A stretch of 59,576 bases of DNA from Halobacteriales archaeon QS_5_70_15 (GTDB taxonomy: Archaea > Halobacteriota > Halobacteria > Halobacteriales > Haloarculaceae), in the NCBI GenBank assembly GCA_003022005.1, contig PXRQ01000043.1:33436-93011 (forward strand). The letters run 5' to 3'. Each line of letters begins with the position of its first letter. Position 1 is the first letter of the stretch. The translations under genes and the position numbers were made by a program. Below, piece by piece: positions 42,818-51,350 of this stretch. The notes under the pieces are model-generated. The model was not told the origin of the DNA, did not search any database, and saw only the letters and a list, made by a program, of their open reading frames with translations.

Positions 42818-43348
42818 ATGACCCGGGGGTTCTACATCGGGCGCTTCCAGCCCTACCACCAGGGCCACCACGAGATGGTCCGCCGGATCACCGAGGAGGT
42901 CGACGAACTCGTCCTCGGTATCGGGAGCGCGGACCAGTCACACACGGCGCGCAACCCGTTCACCGCCGGCGAACGGATCATGATGATCACCAAGGCCACC
43001 CTCGACACCGACCTCGTCACCTACGCCGTCCCCATCGAGGACCTCAACCGGAACTCGGTGTGGGTGAGCCACGTCCGGTCGATGTCCCCCTCGTTCGACG
43101 TCGCCTACTCGAACAACCCGCTCGTCGTCCGGCTGTTCGAGGAGGCCGGCGTCGAGGTGCGACAGTCCCCCATGTTCCGCCGCGAGGAGTGGGAGGGGAC
43201 CGAGGTCCGCGAGCGGATGATCGCGGGCACCGACTGGGAGTCGCTGGTCCCCGCGCCGGTCGCGGAGGTCATCAGGGAGACCGGCGGCGTCGAGCGCATC
43301 CAGCAGATCAGCGAGACCGACACGAACGGCGACGTCGCCGGCGAGTAG
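42818..43348 (+). CDS. nadM: Nicotinamide-nucleotide adenylyltransferase
   Basis: A 176-residue archaeal NMNAT that joins NMN and ATP to NAD. RGFYIGRFQPYHQGHHEMVR (residues 3-22) has the H-x-G-H nucleotidyltransferase motif. LGIGSADQSHTARNPFTAGE and RIMMITKATL follow. VWVSHVRSMSPSFDVAYSNN precedes the second ATP-binding element around MFRREEWEGTEVRERMIAGT. The start is fixed by the TATA box at 42789. The DUF62 SAM hydrolase follows after 12 bp on the same strand. Confidence 0.93.
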   Translation: MTRGFYIGRFQPYHQGHHEMVRRITEEVDELVLGIGSADQSHTARNPFTAGERIMMITKATLDTDLVTYAVPIEDLNRNSVWVSHVRSMSPSFDVAYSNNPLVVRLFEEAGVEVRQSPMFRREEWEGTEVRERMIAGTDWESLVPAPVAEVIRETGGVERIQQISETDTNGDVAGE

Positions 43349-43360
43349 CCCGATCGAGCG

Positions 43361-44086
43361 ATGATAACCCTCAGTTCGGACTTCGGCCCGCCGTACCCCG
43401 CCGCGATGAAGGGCGTCGTCCTCTCCCGGACCGACGCGCGGCTCGTCGACGTCAGCCACGAGTTCCCCCGGCAGGACGTCCGCGCCGCCGCGTTCTGGCT
43501 CCGGGAGGTCCTCCCCTGGTTCCCGCCCGCGGTCCACCTCGTGGTCGTCGATCCGGGCGTCGGAACCGACCGGTCGGCGCTCGCCGTCCGCGCGGACGGA
43601 CACGCGGACGGCGGCGACGAAGACGACGGAACGGTCGAGGTCTTCGAGGTCCACTACGACGCCCCGGAGTCGAACACGTTCCACGGCCGGGACGTGTTCG
43701 CCCCCGCCGCCGCCCGCGTCCACGAGGCCGGCGTCGGTTCCCTGGAATCGCTCGACGGCGTCGCCCCGATCGACGAGTACGAGGACCTCGCGTTCCCCGA
43801 GCCGACAGTCGAGGCGGACGGGACCCGCGGGGAGGTGCTGGTCGTCGACGGGTTCGGCAACGTCGTCACGAACGTCCCCGGCGGGGTACTGGAGGGCCGC
43901 TACGGCGGGCCGGTCGTCGTGAACGACGCGGCGGCGACGGCGGTCCGAGCCTACGCCGAGGCCGACCCCGGAACCCGCGTGGTCACCGTGGGGAGCCACG
44001 GCAACGTCGAGCTCGCAGTCGACCGGGGTCGCGGCGACCGGGCGTTCGGCGTCGAACCCGGCGATCCCGTGCGGCTCTCCTGGTAG
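43361..44086 (+). CDS. SAM hydroxide adenosyltransferase (DUF62)
   Basis: A 241-residue enzyme that hydrolyses S-adenosylmethionine to adenosine and methionine. MITLSSDFGPPYPAAMKGVV, DVSHEFPRQDVRAAAFWL and VHLVVVDPGVGTDRSALAVR are the N-terminal domain with the D-F-G and D-P-G-V-G-T motifs. VVDGFGNVVTNVPGG and VGSHGNVELAV form the C-terminal domain. An acidic insertion around residues 85-100 is halophilic. It is in an operon with the NMNAT gene, as is common in haloarchaea. Confidence 0.9.
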   Translation: MITLSSDFGPPYPAAMKGVVLSRTDARLVDVSHEFPRQDVRAAAFWLREVLPWFPPAVHLVVVDPGVGTDRSALAVRADGHADGGDEDDGTVEVFEVHYDAPESNTFHGRDVFAPAAARVHEAGVGSLESLDGVAPIDEYEDLAFPEPTVEADGTRGEVLVVDGFGNVVTNVPGGVLEGRYGGPVVVNDAAATAVRAYAEADPGTRVVTVGSHGNVELAVDRGRGDRAFGVEPGDPVRLSW

Positions 44087-44161
44087 GCTCGCCACGGCCC
44101 CGAGTTCAGGGACCAACACCCGTTCCGGAACGGTCGCTCCCACCAGCCTGCGCCCGAGTGA

Positions 44162-44240
44162 TACGGACCGTTGTAACGATTTACCCCCGATCAATCGAAC
44201 GGAGTCCGTGTTCGGGCATAAACGACTACGACGATCCGTA
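44162..44240 (+). repeat. Dispersed palindromic element, copy G (79 bp, diverged)
   Basis: It starts TACGGACCGTTGTAACGATT and ends CTACGACGATCCGTA, and the length is exactly that of copies D and E. GTAACGATTTACC aligns with the GTAACGATGTACC of the family. It lies upstream of the rhomboid gene and follows a TGA (44159-44161), although that TGA is not the stop of an annotated gene. Confidence 0.6.
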
Positions 44241-44313
44241 TGAGAGCCGCGTTCGCGAGAGTCGAGGACACAGACCCGAACCCCTTTGACCGCTGGCGCG
44301 CCTACCCCGGGTA

Positions 44314-45231
44314 ATGGCAAAGTGCGACGTGTGCGGCAAGGGCGTCGACCTGCCGTACAACTGTGGGCGGTGCGGCGGCACCTACTGCGCCGAACACCGG
44401 CTTCCCGAGAACCACAGCTGCACCGGGATGAACGAGTGGGACGACCCCGACGGCGTGTTCGACTCCGGCTTCGACGACAGCGTTCGGAACCGTGGCGGGC
44501 AGTCCTCGGGTCTGAGCGAGCGGCTCCCGGTCGACACCGGCCCGGGCGGGTTCCTCGGCTACTTCCGCGGCAACGTCTCCTACCTGCTGCTGGCGATAGT
44601 TGCCATCGTGTTCGTCCTCGAGCACGTCGTGCTGATCCTCTTCGGGCGAGAGGCGTTCCGGGCGCTGTTCGTCCTCTCGGCTGCCCACCCCGAGTACGTC
44701 TGGACGTGGGTGACGAGCGTCTTCTCCCACGCGCCGTTCACCTTCATCCACGTGTTCGGGAACGGTATCGTGCTGTTCTTCTTCGGCCCCGTCGTCGAAC
44801 GGCGGATCGGTTCGAAGCGGTTCCTCGGGCTGTTCCTGGCCAGCGGAGTCCTCGCCGGTCTCGGACAGATCGGGATCAGTTTCCTGATCGGGGAGCCGCT
44901 GACGGCGGGAGTTCTCGGAGCGAGTGGAGCCGTACTCGCTGTCCTCGGGATCCTGACCGTGCTGAATCCCGGTTTAAAGGTCTACCTCTACTTCATCCTT
45001 CCCGTCCCGATATGGCTGCTGACGTTCGGGTACGCTGGTATCTCCGTGTTCGGCCTCCTCGCGGCGAACCAGAACGTTCTGGGCAACGTCGCTCACGGCG
45101 CCCACCTCATCGGGCTCGTGCTCGGCCTCGCGTACGGGCAGCGAGTGAAGGGCGAGGTCCGCTCGCCGTCCGACCTCCAGTTCGGCCGCGGCGGGGGCGG
45201 GATGGGCGGTCCCGGGCGCGGCCGGTTCTGA
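44314..45231 (+). CDS. Rhomboid-family protease with AN1-type zinc finger
   Basis: A 305-residue protein. Residues 4-36 form an AN1 zinc finger (CDVCGKGVDLPYNCGRCGG and CAEHRLPENHSC). Six membrane segments follow. VFSHAPFTFIHVFGNGIVLF, GASGAVLAVLGIL with Ser204 as nucleophile and VAHGAHLIGLVLGLAYG with His261 as base mark an active rhomboid serine protease. The Gly-rich tail is GRGGGGMGGPGRG. Zinc-finger rhomboids are typical of haloarchaea. Endonuclease V begins 2 bp downstream. Confidence 0.9.
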   Translation: MAKCDVCGKGVDLPYNCGRCGGTYCAEHRLPENHSCTGMNEWDDPDGVFDSGFDDSVRNRGGQSSGLSERLPVDTGPGGFLGYFRGNVSYLLLAIVAIVFVLEHVVLILFGREAFRALFVLSAAHPEYVWTWVTSVFSHAPFTFIHVFGNGIVLFFFGPVVERRIGSKRFLGLFLASGVLAGLGQIGISFLIGEPLTAGVLGASGAVLAVLGILTVLNPGLKVYLYFILPVPIWLLTFGYAGISVFGLLAANQNVLGNVAHGAHLIGLVLGLAYGQRVKGEVRSPSDLQFGRGGGGMGGPGRGRF

Positions 45232-45232
45232 G

Positions 45233-46024
45233 ATGGAGCCCCGTCCGGACCGCGAGCGGTTCGTCCCCGACCCCTCGCTCCCCCGGGCCGGGATGGAGGA
45301 GCTCCAGCGCGATATCGCCCGCGAGGCACGGTTCGAGGACGGCCTCCCGTTCGACCCGGCACGGGTCGGTGCCCGGAACGGGCCGCTCGTGGCCGGCGTC
45401 GACCAGGCCTTCCTCACCGACCGGGAGCCCGAGCGGGCGGTCAGCGCCGTCGTGGTCCTCCGGGGGGACGCCGTCGTCGAGCGGGTCCACGCCGTCACGT
45501 CGCTCTCGATACCGTACCTCCCGGGCCTGCTCGCGTTCCGCGAGGGCGGGCCGATACTCGCCGCGCTCGCGGAACTGGAAACCGACCCCGACCTGCTGGT
45601 GCTCGACGGCTCCGGCCGGATCCACTTCCGCGAGGCCGGCCTCGCCGCCCACGTCGGCGTCCTCGTCGACCGGCCCGCCTTGGGCGTGGCGAAGTCGCTG
45701 CTCTGTGGCGAGCCCCGGGAACCGGTCGACGGGCTCCCGGAGCGTGCCCGCGTGCCGGTCGAGGCCGACGACCGGATGGCGGTGGAGTCCGGCACGGTCG
45801 TCGGCTACGCCTACCAGTCCCGCCAGTACGCCGACTCGCGGCGGATCAACCCGCTGTACGTCTCGCCGGGCCACCGCGTCTCCGCGGAGACGGCGGTCAA
45901 CCTTGTCGAGCGCTGTGGCGGGGAGTACAAGCTCCCCGAGCCGACCCGGCTCGCCGACACCTACGCTGACGAGGTGAAACGGGAGTTGCAGGGACGAGGC
46001 GGTCGGGACTTCGACGACCGGTAG
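45233..46024 (+). CDS. nfi: Endonuclease V
   Basis: A 263-residue repair nuclease that cleaves the second phosphodiester 3' to deoxyinosine. LVAGVDQAFLTDREPERAVS holds the first catalytic Asp. LSIPYLPGLLAFREGGPILA (P-Y-x-P-G-x-L-x-F-R) is the wedge motif. LLVLDGSGRIHFREAGLAAH and VDRPALGVAKSLL include D-G-x-G-x2-H and the lysine. The ATG overlaps the end of the rhomboid gene context (gap 1 bp), so it is probably co-transcribed. Confidence 0.93.
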   Translation: MEPRPDRERFVPDPSLPRAGMEELQRDIAREARFEDGLPFDPARVGARNGPLVAGVDQAFLTDREPERAVSAVVVLRGDAVVERVHAVTSLSIPYLPGLLAFREGGPILAALAELETDPDLLVLDGSGRIHFREAGLAAHVGVLVDRPALGVAKSLLCGEPREPVDGLPERARVPVEADDRMAVESGTVVGYAYQSRQYADSRRINPLYVSPGHRVSAETAVNLVERCGGEYKLPEPTRLADTYADEVKRELQGRGGRDFDDR

Positions 46025-46071
46025 TCCGGACGGGCGAATGCATCCCGAGAAACCGATCCGGGCGGGACTGA

Positions 46072-46150
46072 TACGGTCGTGCGTAACGATGTACCGGCGA
46101 TCGCCCGGCCGGGATCGGCGATCGTCGGTAACGGACGACGCACGACCGTA
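46072..46150 (+). repeat. Dispersed palindromic element, copy D (79 bp), reference copy
   Basis: The ends are TACGGTCGTGCGTAACGATG and GACGACGCACGACCGTA, preceded by TGA. The 13 terminal bases pair perfectly (TACGGTCGTGCGT with ACGCACGACCGTA). After a 7x7 internal loop a second stem forms from TACCGGCGATCGCC and GGCGATCGTCGGTA. Both strands are open in the frame giving IRSCVTMYRRS (plus) and IRSCVVRYRRS (minus). Confidence 0.9.
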
Positions 46151-46319
46151 TGAAAGGGGCCGCGCCCGGCGGCGAAGCCGCCGCGTCGCTCGGTTGCCGG
46201 TGAGCCGGCGGGGGCTTTCGAGATCGTTTCCGGGGCTGTATCGACTCGGTTCGTTCCGTCTCACCTCCGCCCGCGTCGAACGGGAAACCACTATGAGGAC
46301 CCCCGCCGACTCCCGGCCC

Positions 46320-47168
46320 ATGAGCGAGACGGTCGGGGCGCGGAGGACGGTCCTGATAACGGGGTGTTCCTCGGGGATCGGGCGGGCGACGGCCGAGGCG
46401 TTCCTCGAGGACGACTGGAAGGTGTACGCCACCGCGCGGAACCCCGCCGACATCGAGACGCTCGGCGAGCGCGAGGGGTGCGACCTCAACACGCTCGACG
46501 TGACCGACCGCGAGGACGTCGAGCGGGTCGCCTCCCGCATGGTGGAGCGGGACGGCCGGATCGACGCGCTGGTCAACAACGCCGGCTACGGCCAGCACGG
46601 ACCGCTGGAGGACGTCACCGACGACCTGCTGCACCGTCAGTTCGACGTGAACGTCTACGGCCCTCACAGACTGGCCCGGGCCGTCCTCCCCCACATGCGC
46701 GAGGCGGGCGACGGCACCATCGTCAACGTCTCCAGCATCGCCGGCCGGCTCTCGGCGCCGGGAGTCGGCGGGTATGCCGGGTCCAAACACGCCTTGGAGG
46801 GGATGAGCGACGCCCTCCGGGCGGAGGTCGAGCCGTTCGGCGTCGACGTGGTCGTGGTCCAGCCCGCCGCCGTCGAGACGGCGTTCTACGAGAACGCCGA
46901 CGAGGAACTCGGCTCCGTCGACCGGACCGACGCCTACGAGCCCGTCTACGAGTTCCGGCGGGACCTCGGGGTCGTCGGGAGCGAGAGCCCGTTCGCGCTC
47001 CCACCGGAGGCGGTCGCGACGGTGATACTCGAGGCGGCCGCCTCGCCGGACCCGCGGGCGCGCTACCCGGTCGGGAACCTCGCGCGGCTCGCGCTCTACA
47101 GCCGGTTCCTCCCCGACCGGCTCCGCGACGCCGCCTTCGCGTTGCTCCGGAAGCTCCCGCGGCCATGA
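46320..47168 (+). CDS. SDR-family oxidoreductase
   Basis: A 282-residue classical SDR. TVLITGCSSGIGRATAEAFL (residues about 9-28) is the NAD(P) motif. DALVNNAGYGQHGPLEDVTD and VNVSSIAGRLSAPGVGGYAG-SKHAL hold N-N-A-G, Ser and Y-x3-K. VVQPAAVETAFYENADEELG is the substrate loop of the 17beta-HSD-like/retinol-type branch. The hydrophobic C-terminus is KLPRP. A start at 46293 is also possible. The stop overlaps the glycerate kinase start (ATGA). Confidence 0.9.
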   Translation: MSETVGARRTVLITGCSSGIGRATAEAFLEDDWKVYATARNPADIETLGEREGCDLNTLDVTDREDVERVASRMVERDGRIDALVNNAGYGQHGPLEDVTDDLLHRQFDVNVYGPHRLARAVLPHMREAGDGTIVNVSSIAGRLSAPGVGGYAGSKHALEGMSDALRAEVEPFGVDVVVVQPAAVETAFYENADEELGSVDRTDAYEPVYEFRRDLGVVGSESPFALPPEAVATVILEAAASPDPRARYPVGNLARLALYSRFLPDRLRDAAFALLRKLPRP

Positions 47169-48541
47169 CCATGACCGCAACCGCGACCGAGACCGCGACC
47201 GTGACCACGACCTTCGAGGACCGCGAGCGTCACGCCCGCTCGCCCGCACACGAACTCGCGCTCGACTGTCTGGAGGCCGGCATCGAGGCCGCCCGGCCGG
47301 AGCGGGCCGTCGAGCGCCACCTCTCGCTCTCCGACGGAACGCTCCGCGTTCGGGACGAGACGTACGACCTCTCGGACTACGACCGCGTGCTCGTCCTGGG
47401 GGGCGGGAAGGCCGCGGGCGGGCTGGTTCGGGTACTCGAGGAGTTGCTCGGCGACCGCATCGACGGCGGCGCGGTCGTCCTCGACGCGCCGGCCGATTCC
47501 GACCGGGTGGCGGTCCACATCGGCGGCCACCCCGTCCCCGATGAAGGCTCGGTCGCGGGCGCCCGCCGCGTACTCAAGCTCGCGCGCGGCGCCGACGAAC
47601 GGACGCTCGTGCTCGCAGCCGTCACGGGCGGCGGGTCGGCGCTGCTCGCGGCGCCCACGGAGGGCGTCTCGCTCGCGGACCTCCGGGCAGTCACGGAGTC
47701 GCTGCTGGCCTCGGGCGCGAGCATCGACGAGGTGAACGCCGTCCGCAAGCACTGCTCGGCGATCAAGGGCGGCGGGCTGGCGCGGGCCGCCGGCGAGGCG
47801 ACGGTCGTGGGCCTGCTCGTCAGCGACGTCGTCGGCGACGACCCCGCCGTCGTCGCGAGCGGACCGACCGCGCCCGACCCATCGACGTTCGCCGACGCGC
47901 GGGCCGTCCTCGACCGGTACGGCGTCGACGCGCCGGCATCGATACGCGAGCGGATCGACCGAGGGGTCGCCGGCGAGATCGAGGAGACGCCGGGACCGGA
48001 CGACCCCCTCTTCGACGGGGTCTCGAACCACGTGCTGATCGGCGGCCATACGGCGATCGAGGCGGCCCGGACGGTCGCTGCGGAGCGGGGCCATGCGACG
48101 CGACTCCTCTCGGCCAGGCTCCGCGGCGAGGCGACCGCCGCGGGACTCACCCACGTCGCCGTCGCCGAGGAGGCGCTGGACACCGGCGAGCCCGTCGAGG
48201 TCCTGGGGGTCGTGCTCTCGGGCGGCGAGACGACGGTGACCCTCGGCGAGGACCCTGGCGAGGGCGGGCCGAACCAGGAGCTCGCGCTCCGGGCCGCGAT
48301 CGAACTCCCGGAGGGAGCGGTACTGGCGAGCGTCGACACGGACGGCCGGGACGGGGCGACGGATGCGGCGGGTGCGCTCGTCCACGCCTCGACGGTCGAG
48401 TCCGGGGACGCCGACGCCGCCCGGGGGGCGCTCGCCGCCCACGACGCCGGCCCGTTCCTCGAGGAGCGAGGGGCGCTGCTCCGCTCGGGGCGAACGGGAA
48501 CGAACGTCAACGACCTCCGCGTTCTAGTTGTTTTCGGGTGA
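47165..48541 (+). CDS. Glycerate 2-kinase (DUF4147/TtuD family)
   Basis: A 458-residue kinase that makes 2-phosphoglycerate from glycerate. RVLVLGGGKAAGGLVRVLEE, VHIGGHPVPDEGSVAGARRV, LVLAAVTGGGSALLAAPTEG, VRKHCSAIKGGGLARAAGEA and LLVSDVVGDDPAVVASGPTA are the N-terminal domain. LSGGETTVTLGEDPGEGGPN-QEL and SVDTDGRDGATDAAGALVHA are the C-terminal MOFRL domain. It acts in glycerate/fructose breakdown. A Thr/Ala dipeptide stretch opens the protein (MTMTATATETATVTTT), encoded by a simple repeat. It is co-translated with the SDR. Confidence 0.9.
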   Translation: MTMTATATETATVTTTFEDRERHARSPAHELALDCLEAGIEAARPERAVERHLSLSDGTLRVRDETYDLSDYDRVLVLGGGKAAGGLVRVLEELLGDRIDGGAVVLDAPADSDRVAVHIGGHPVPDEGSVAGARRVLKLARGADERTLVLAAVTGGGSALLAAPTEGVSLADLRAVTESLLASGASIDEVNAVRKHCSAIKGGGLARAAGEATVVGLLVSDVVGDDPAVVASGPTAPDPSTFADARAVLDRYGVDAPASIRERIDRGVAGEIEETPGPDDPLFDGVSNHVLIGGHTAIEAARTVAAERGHATRLLSARLRGEATAAGLTHVAVAEEALDTGEPVEVLGVVLSGGETTVTLGEDPGEGGPNQELALRAAIELPEGAVLASVDTDGRDGATDAAGALVHASTVESGDADAARGALAAHDAGPFLEERGALLRSGRTGTNVNDLRVLVVFG

Positions 48542-48715
48542 TAGATCGAGTGACGTTCGTACTTGCGTTCCAACAGACGGATGGGGCCGTTAGTACCACC
48601 TCGAAAGCCCCGGCTGTAGCCGCGACTCCAGTGACGAACTCCCGGTTCTACAACGGACGCTCCCCGGACTGCCGGTCCCGGCGGGCTTTTCACGGCCGCG
48701 GTTCAACGATCGCAC

Positions 48716-48931
48716 ATGAGCATCGGTCGGTTCGCGGACGTCTCCGGGTACGGCAGGGTGGAGTGGGCGGTCATCGCCTTCCACACCCTGGTCGGCGCGC
48801 TGTTCATCGCCGGTGGCGTCCGGATCCTCGCGAACGGCGGCGCGCTCGGCGGCGCCGGACTCCAGACGCTCATCGGCCTGATGATCGTCGGGCTCGGCCT
48901 CGTCGTCGCCAAGGCGGTCAGTCGACGATAG
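48716..48931 (+). CDS. Small two-segment membrane protein
   Basis: A 71-residue protein. VEWAVIAFHTLVGALFIAGG and LQTLIGLMIVGLGLVVAKAV are two membrane segments. I do not recognise the family, though similar short proteins are common in haloarchaea. It is convergent with the ArsA gene. Confidence 0.55.
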   Translation: MSIGRFADVSGYGRVEWAVIAFHTLVGALFIAGGVRILANGGALGGAGLQTLIGLMIVGLGLVVAKAVSRR

Positions 48932-48950
48932 CGGGGAGAGACCGGTCCTG

Positions 48951-50066
48951 CTAGTCGAGACAGGCCGCGACGACCCGGAGGGTCTCCTCGCCGCGGACGT
49001 CCTCGGCGAACAGCGGGACGCGTTTCACCTCGACCGCCCGGAAGAGGTCCTGTGCCCGCGAGAGGGCGTTCCGCTGGACCTCCCACCGTCGCTGGCAGAA
49101 CGCGCAGGACTCCAGGTCGGGGGCGACGAACCAGTCGGTCTCGATCCCCGAGACCTCGGCGAGGTCCTGCATGACCCGGTTGACGACGATGGTCCCGACC
49201 GGGATACCGAACCCGCGGAGCCGCTCGACGAGTCGTTCGCTCTCGACGACGCTCATCCCCTCGGGGACCATCACGACCCTGAAGTCCGTCCGTTCGGGGT
49301 CGCGCAGCGCGTCGTGGAGCCGCTCGACCCGCGCGGACAGTTCGCGGAGGTCCTCCATCCCCCGATCGGCCCCCATCCCCCCGCCCGTCCCCGGGTCGTC
49401 CCCTCCGAACATCCCGGTCATCGAGTCGAACATCCCGGAGAGCCGCTCGCGGAACGAGAGCAGCCGCCCGACCATCGAGTCCATGACGTCGGGGAGTTCG
49501 AGCAGTCGGAGGGTGTGACCGGTCGGGGCCGTATCGACGACGACCCGCTCGAACCGGTCGTCGTCGAGATAGCGGAGGAGCAGCTGCATCGCGGCCGCCT
49601 CGTCCGCCCCGGGCATCGGCCCCGAGAGCGGGTCACCGACGCTCCCGTCGGGGTCGTCGCCACCGAACGGACCGCCCTCGCCGCCACCGAACGGACCGCC
49701 CTCGCCGCCGAGCATCCCCCCGAGCCCGCCCGGGCCGTCGACGTTCATCTCGCCGCCGGCGAACGGTCCCTCCTGCATCGCCTCGGGGTCGATCTCGACG
49801 CCGTACAGGGGGTGTTCGTCGTGGACGCGGTCGGGCTCGGCGGGCACCTCGGTGCCGAGCGAATCCGACAGCGAGTGGGCTGGATCCGTCGAGACGACGA
49901 GCGTCGGCGTCCCGTCGCGGGCGGAGGCGAGTGCCGTCGCCGCCGCCATCGTCGTCTTCCCGACGCCGCCCTTCCCGCCGTAGAGGACGTACTTCGGGGC
50001 GTCGACCCCGCGAGGGACGTCGGCGTCGTCGAGCGACTCGACAGCCTCGACGTGGAGGTCACTCAT
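48951..50066 (-). CDS. ArsA/GET3-family ATPase
   Basis: A 371-residue ATPase. YVLYGGKGGVGKTTMAAATA (residues about 26-45) is the deviant Walker A with the signature lysine. LVVSTDPAHSLSDSLGTEVP is switch I. VVDTAPTGHTLRLLELPDVM is switch II plus the family D-T-A-P-T-G-H-T motif. SCAFCQRRWEVQRN holds the C-x2-C of GET3-type proteins that hold a zinc at the dimer interface. It lacks arsenite-binding context and is more likely a tail-anchored-protein chaperone homologue. The Gly-rich loop at about 115-135 contains an exact 24-bp tandem repeat. Confidence 0.9.
   Translation of the reverse strand: MSDLHVEAVESLDDADVPRGVDAPKYVLYGGKGGVGKTTMAAATALASARDGTPTLVVSTDPAHSLSDSLGTEVPAEPDRVHDEHPLYGVEIDPEAMQEGPFAGGEMNVDGPGGLGGMLGGEGGPFGGGEGGPFGGDDPDGSVGDPLSGPMPGADEAAAMQLLLRYLDDDRFERVVVDTAPTGHTLRLLELPDVMDSMVGRLLSFRERLSGMFDSMTGMFGGDDPGTGGGMGADRGMEDLRELSARVERLHDALRDPERTDFRVVMVPEGMSVVESERLVERLRGFGIPVGTIVVNRVMQDLAEVSGIETDWFVAPDLESCAFCQRRWEVQRNALSRAQDLFRAVEVKRVPLFAEDVRGEETLRVVAACLD
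49661..49708. repeat. 24-bp tandem repeat (two copies) within the ArsA gene
   Basis: Two perfect copies of a 24-bp unit beginning CACCGAACGGACC. They encode two identical eight-residue Gly/Glu/Pro/Phe units in a disordered loop, so a copy-number change would not shift the frame. Confidence 0.8.
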
Positions 50067-50294
50067 CGACCGCGGTTCGCGGGCCGGACACGAGTACCCG
50101 TCGGTCACGACCGAGGGTTCAGGTACGAGGGCGGGAGCACCGCGTCCCGGACGTCGGCTCCCGGAAGGGGGGGTCGGGGAGCCGGGGTCGCCCGGGGAGA
50201 GCGGCGGGAGGGCGACCGCCAGTCCGCGTAGTCGCATCGGTACGGACCGTGCGGCCGAGCCGTCTAGCCATCGATCGGCCCGTCCGGGACCGGA

Positions 50295-50669
50295 TCAGCG
50301 CCCGAACCGGGCCAGGAGGCCGTCCCCGTCGGCGTCCCGGAGTTCGGTCCCGCAGGACCGGCACTCCTCGTCGCGTGGCCCGTTCGGCGTCCCGCAGTCG
50401 GGGCACCGGATCGTCCGGTCCTCCCGCCGCATCCGCCGGGCGATCCGCCCGTCGAGTTCGGGATCCAGGTCGGAGGGCTCGAGCGGGGATTTCCCGGCGG
50501 CGGTCGGTCCCGGCCATCCCGCGCCGTCGGCGTGTTTCATCCGCTGGTCGAGGCGCTCGATGAGCTCGTCGTCGCGCATCCTCACGAGGAGCCGCCAGAG
50601 GCCGATGAACATCGCCGCGGGCATGATGACCATCACGGCGGTGAGCGCGACGTCCACCACGGCACCCAT
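50295..50669 (-). CDS. Membrane-anchored zinc-ribbon protein
   Basis: A 124-residue protein. An N-terminal membrane segment (VALTAVMVIMPAAMFIGLWR) is followed by an acidic linker and a C-terminal zinc ribbon, RCPDCGTPNGPRDEECRSCG (about 88-107). Haloarchaea have several such proteins of unknown role. It is divergent from the PncC gene. Confidence 0.65.
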   Translation of the reverse strand: MGAVVDVALTAVMVIMPAAMFIGLWRLLVRMRDDELIERLDQRMKHADGAGWPGPTAAGKSPLEPSDLDPELDGRIARRMRREDRTIRCPDCGTPNGPRDEECRSCGTELRDADGDGLLARFGR

Positions 50670-50782
50670 ACACGAACGAGGGGATAGGCCGACTTCAGTC
50701 TCACGACCCGACGACAGCTATATCCCGGACGTGATCGCTGGACGGTCGTGGGATTCATGTCCGGCTCGCCCGGTGTCGACGT

Positions 50783-51301
50783 ATGCGCCAGTACGCAGCG
50801 GACCCGCCGATCGAGGAGCGGCTGGGCGAGGCCCTCCGCGAGCGCGGGGAGACGATCGCGGTCGCCGAGTCGGCAACCGGCGGGCTCGCCGGGTCGCTCC
50901 TGACGGACGTCCCGGGATCGAGCGACTACTTCGACCGGGCGGTGGTGGCCTACTCCTACCGGGCGAAGCGCGCGCTGCTCGCCGTCCCCCGCGAGGCGCT
51001 CGACGAGCACGGGGCCGTGAGCGAGCCGGTCGCCCGGCGGATGGCCGCGGCCGTGCGGGACACCGCCGACACGACCTGGGGGGTCGCCACGACGGGCGTC
51101 GCGGGTCCGGAGGGCGGAACCGACGAGAAGCCCGTGGGGTCGGTGTTCGTGGGGGTCGCCTACGCCGACGAGTGGGGGACCGACAGCTCGACCACGACCG
51201 TCGAGCGCTACGAGTTCGACGGCGACCGCCACGAGTGCAAGGAGCGGTTCGCCCGGCAGGCGCTCCGGGACTGTCTCTCGGCCGTCGAGGACCGGGCATA
51301 G
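50783..51301 (+). CDS. CinA-family nicotinamide-nucleotide amidohydrolase (PncC)
   Basis: A 172-residue single-domain CinA C-terminal protein. Relatives deamidate NMN to nicotinate mononucleotide. AVAESATGGLAGSLLTDVPG-SSDYF is the signature at residues about 26-50. AVVAYSYRAKRALLAVPREA, YGAVSEPVARRMA-like and TTGVAGPEGGTDEKPVGSVF follow in order. With the NMN adenylyltransferase at 42818 it supports an NMN salvage function. Confidence 0.9.
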   Translation: MRQYAADPPIEERLGEALRERGETIAVAESATGGLAGSLLTDVPGSSDYFDRAVVAYSYRAKRALLAVPREALDEHGAVSEPVARRMAAAVRDTADTTWGVATTGVAGPEGGTDEKPVGSVFVGVAYADEWGTDSSTTTVERYEFDGDRHECKERFARQALRDCLSAVEDRA

Positions 51302-51350
51302 CACGTTCGGACGGAAACCCTTGTGCGTCCGACCCCCGTCGGCTCCGACG

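Noticed and set aside
46038..46319. Upstream extension of the SDR gene through palindromic element copy D
   Set aside because: The frame is open, but the SDR fold begins at 46320 and the extension is element-derived; a start at 46293 or 46320 is far more plausible.
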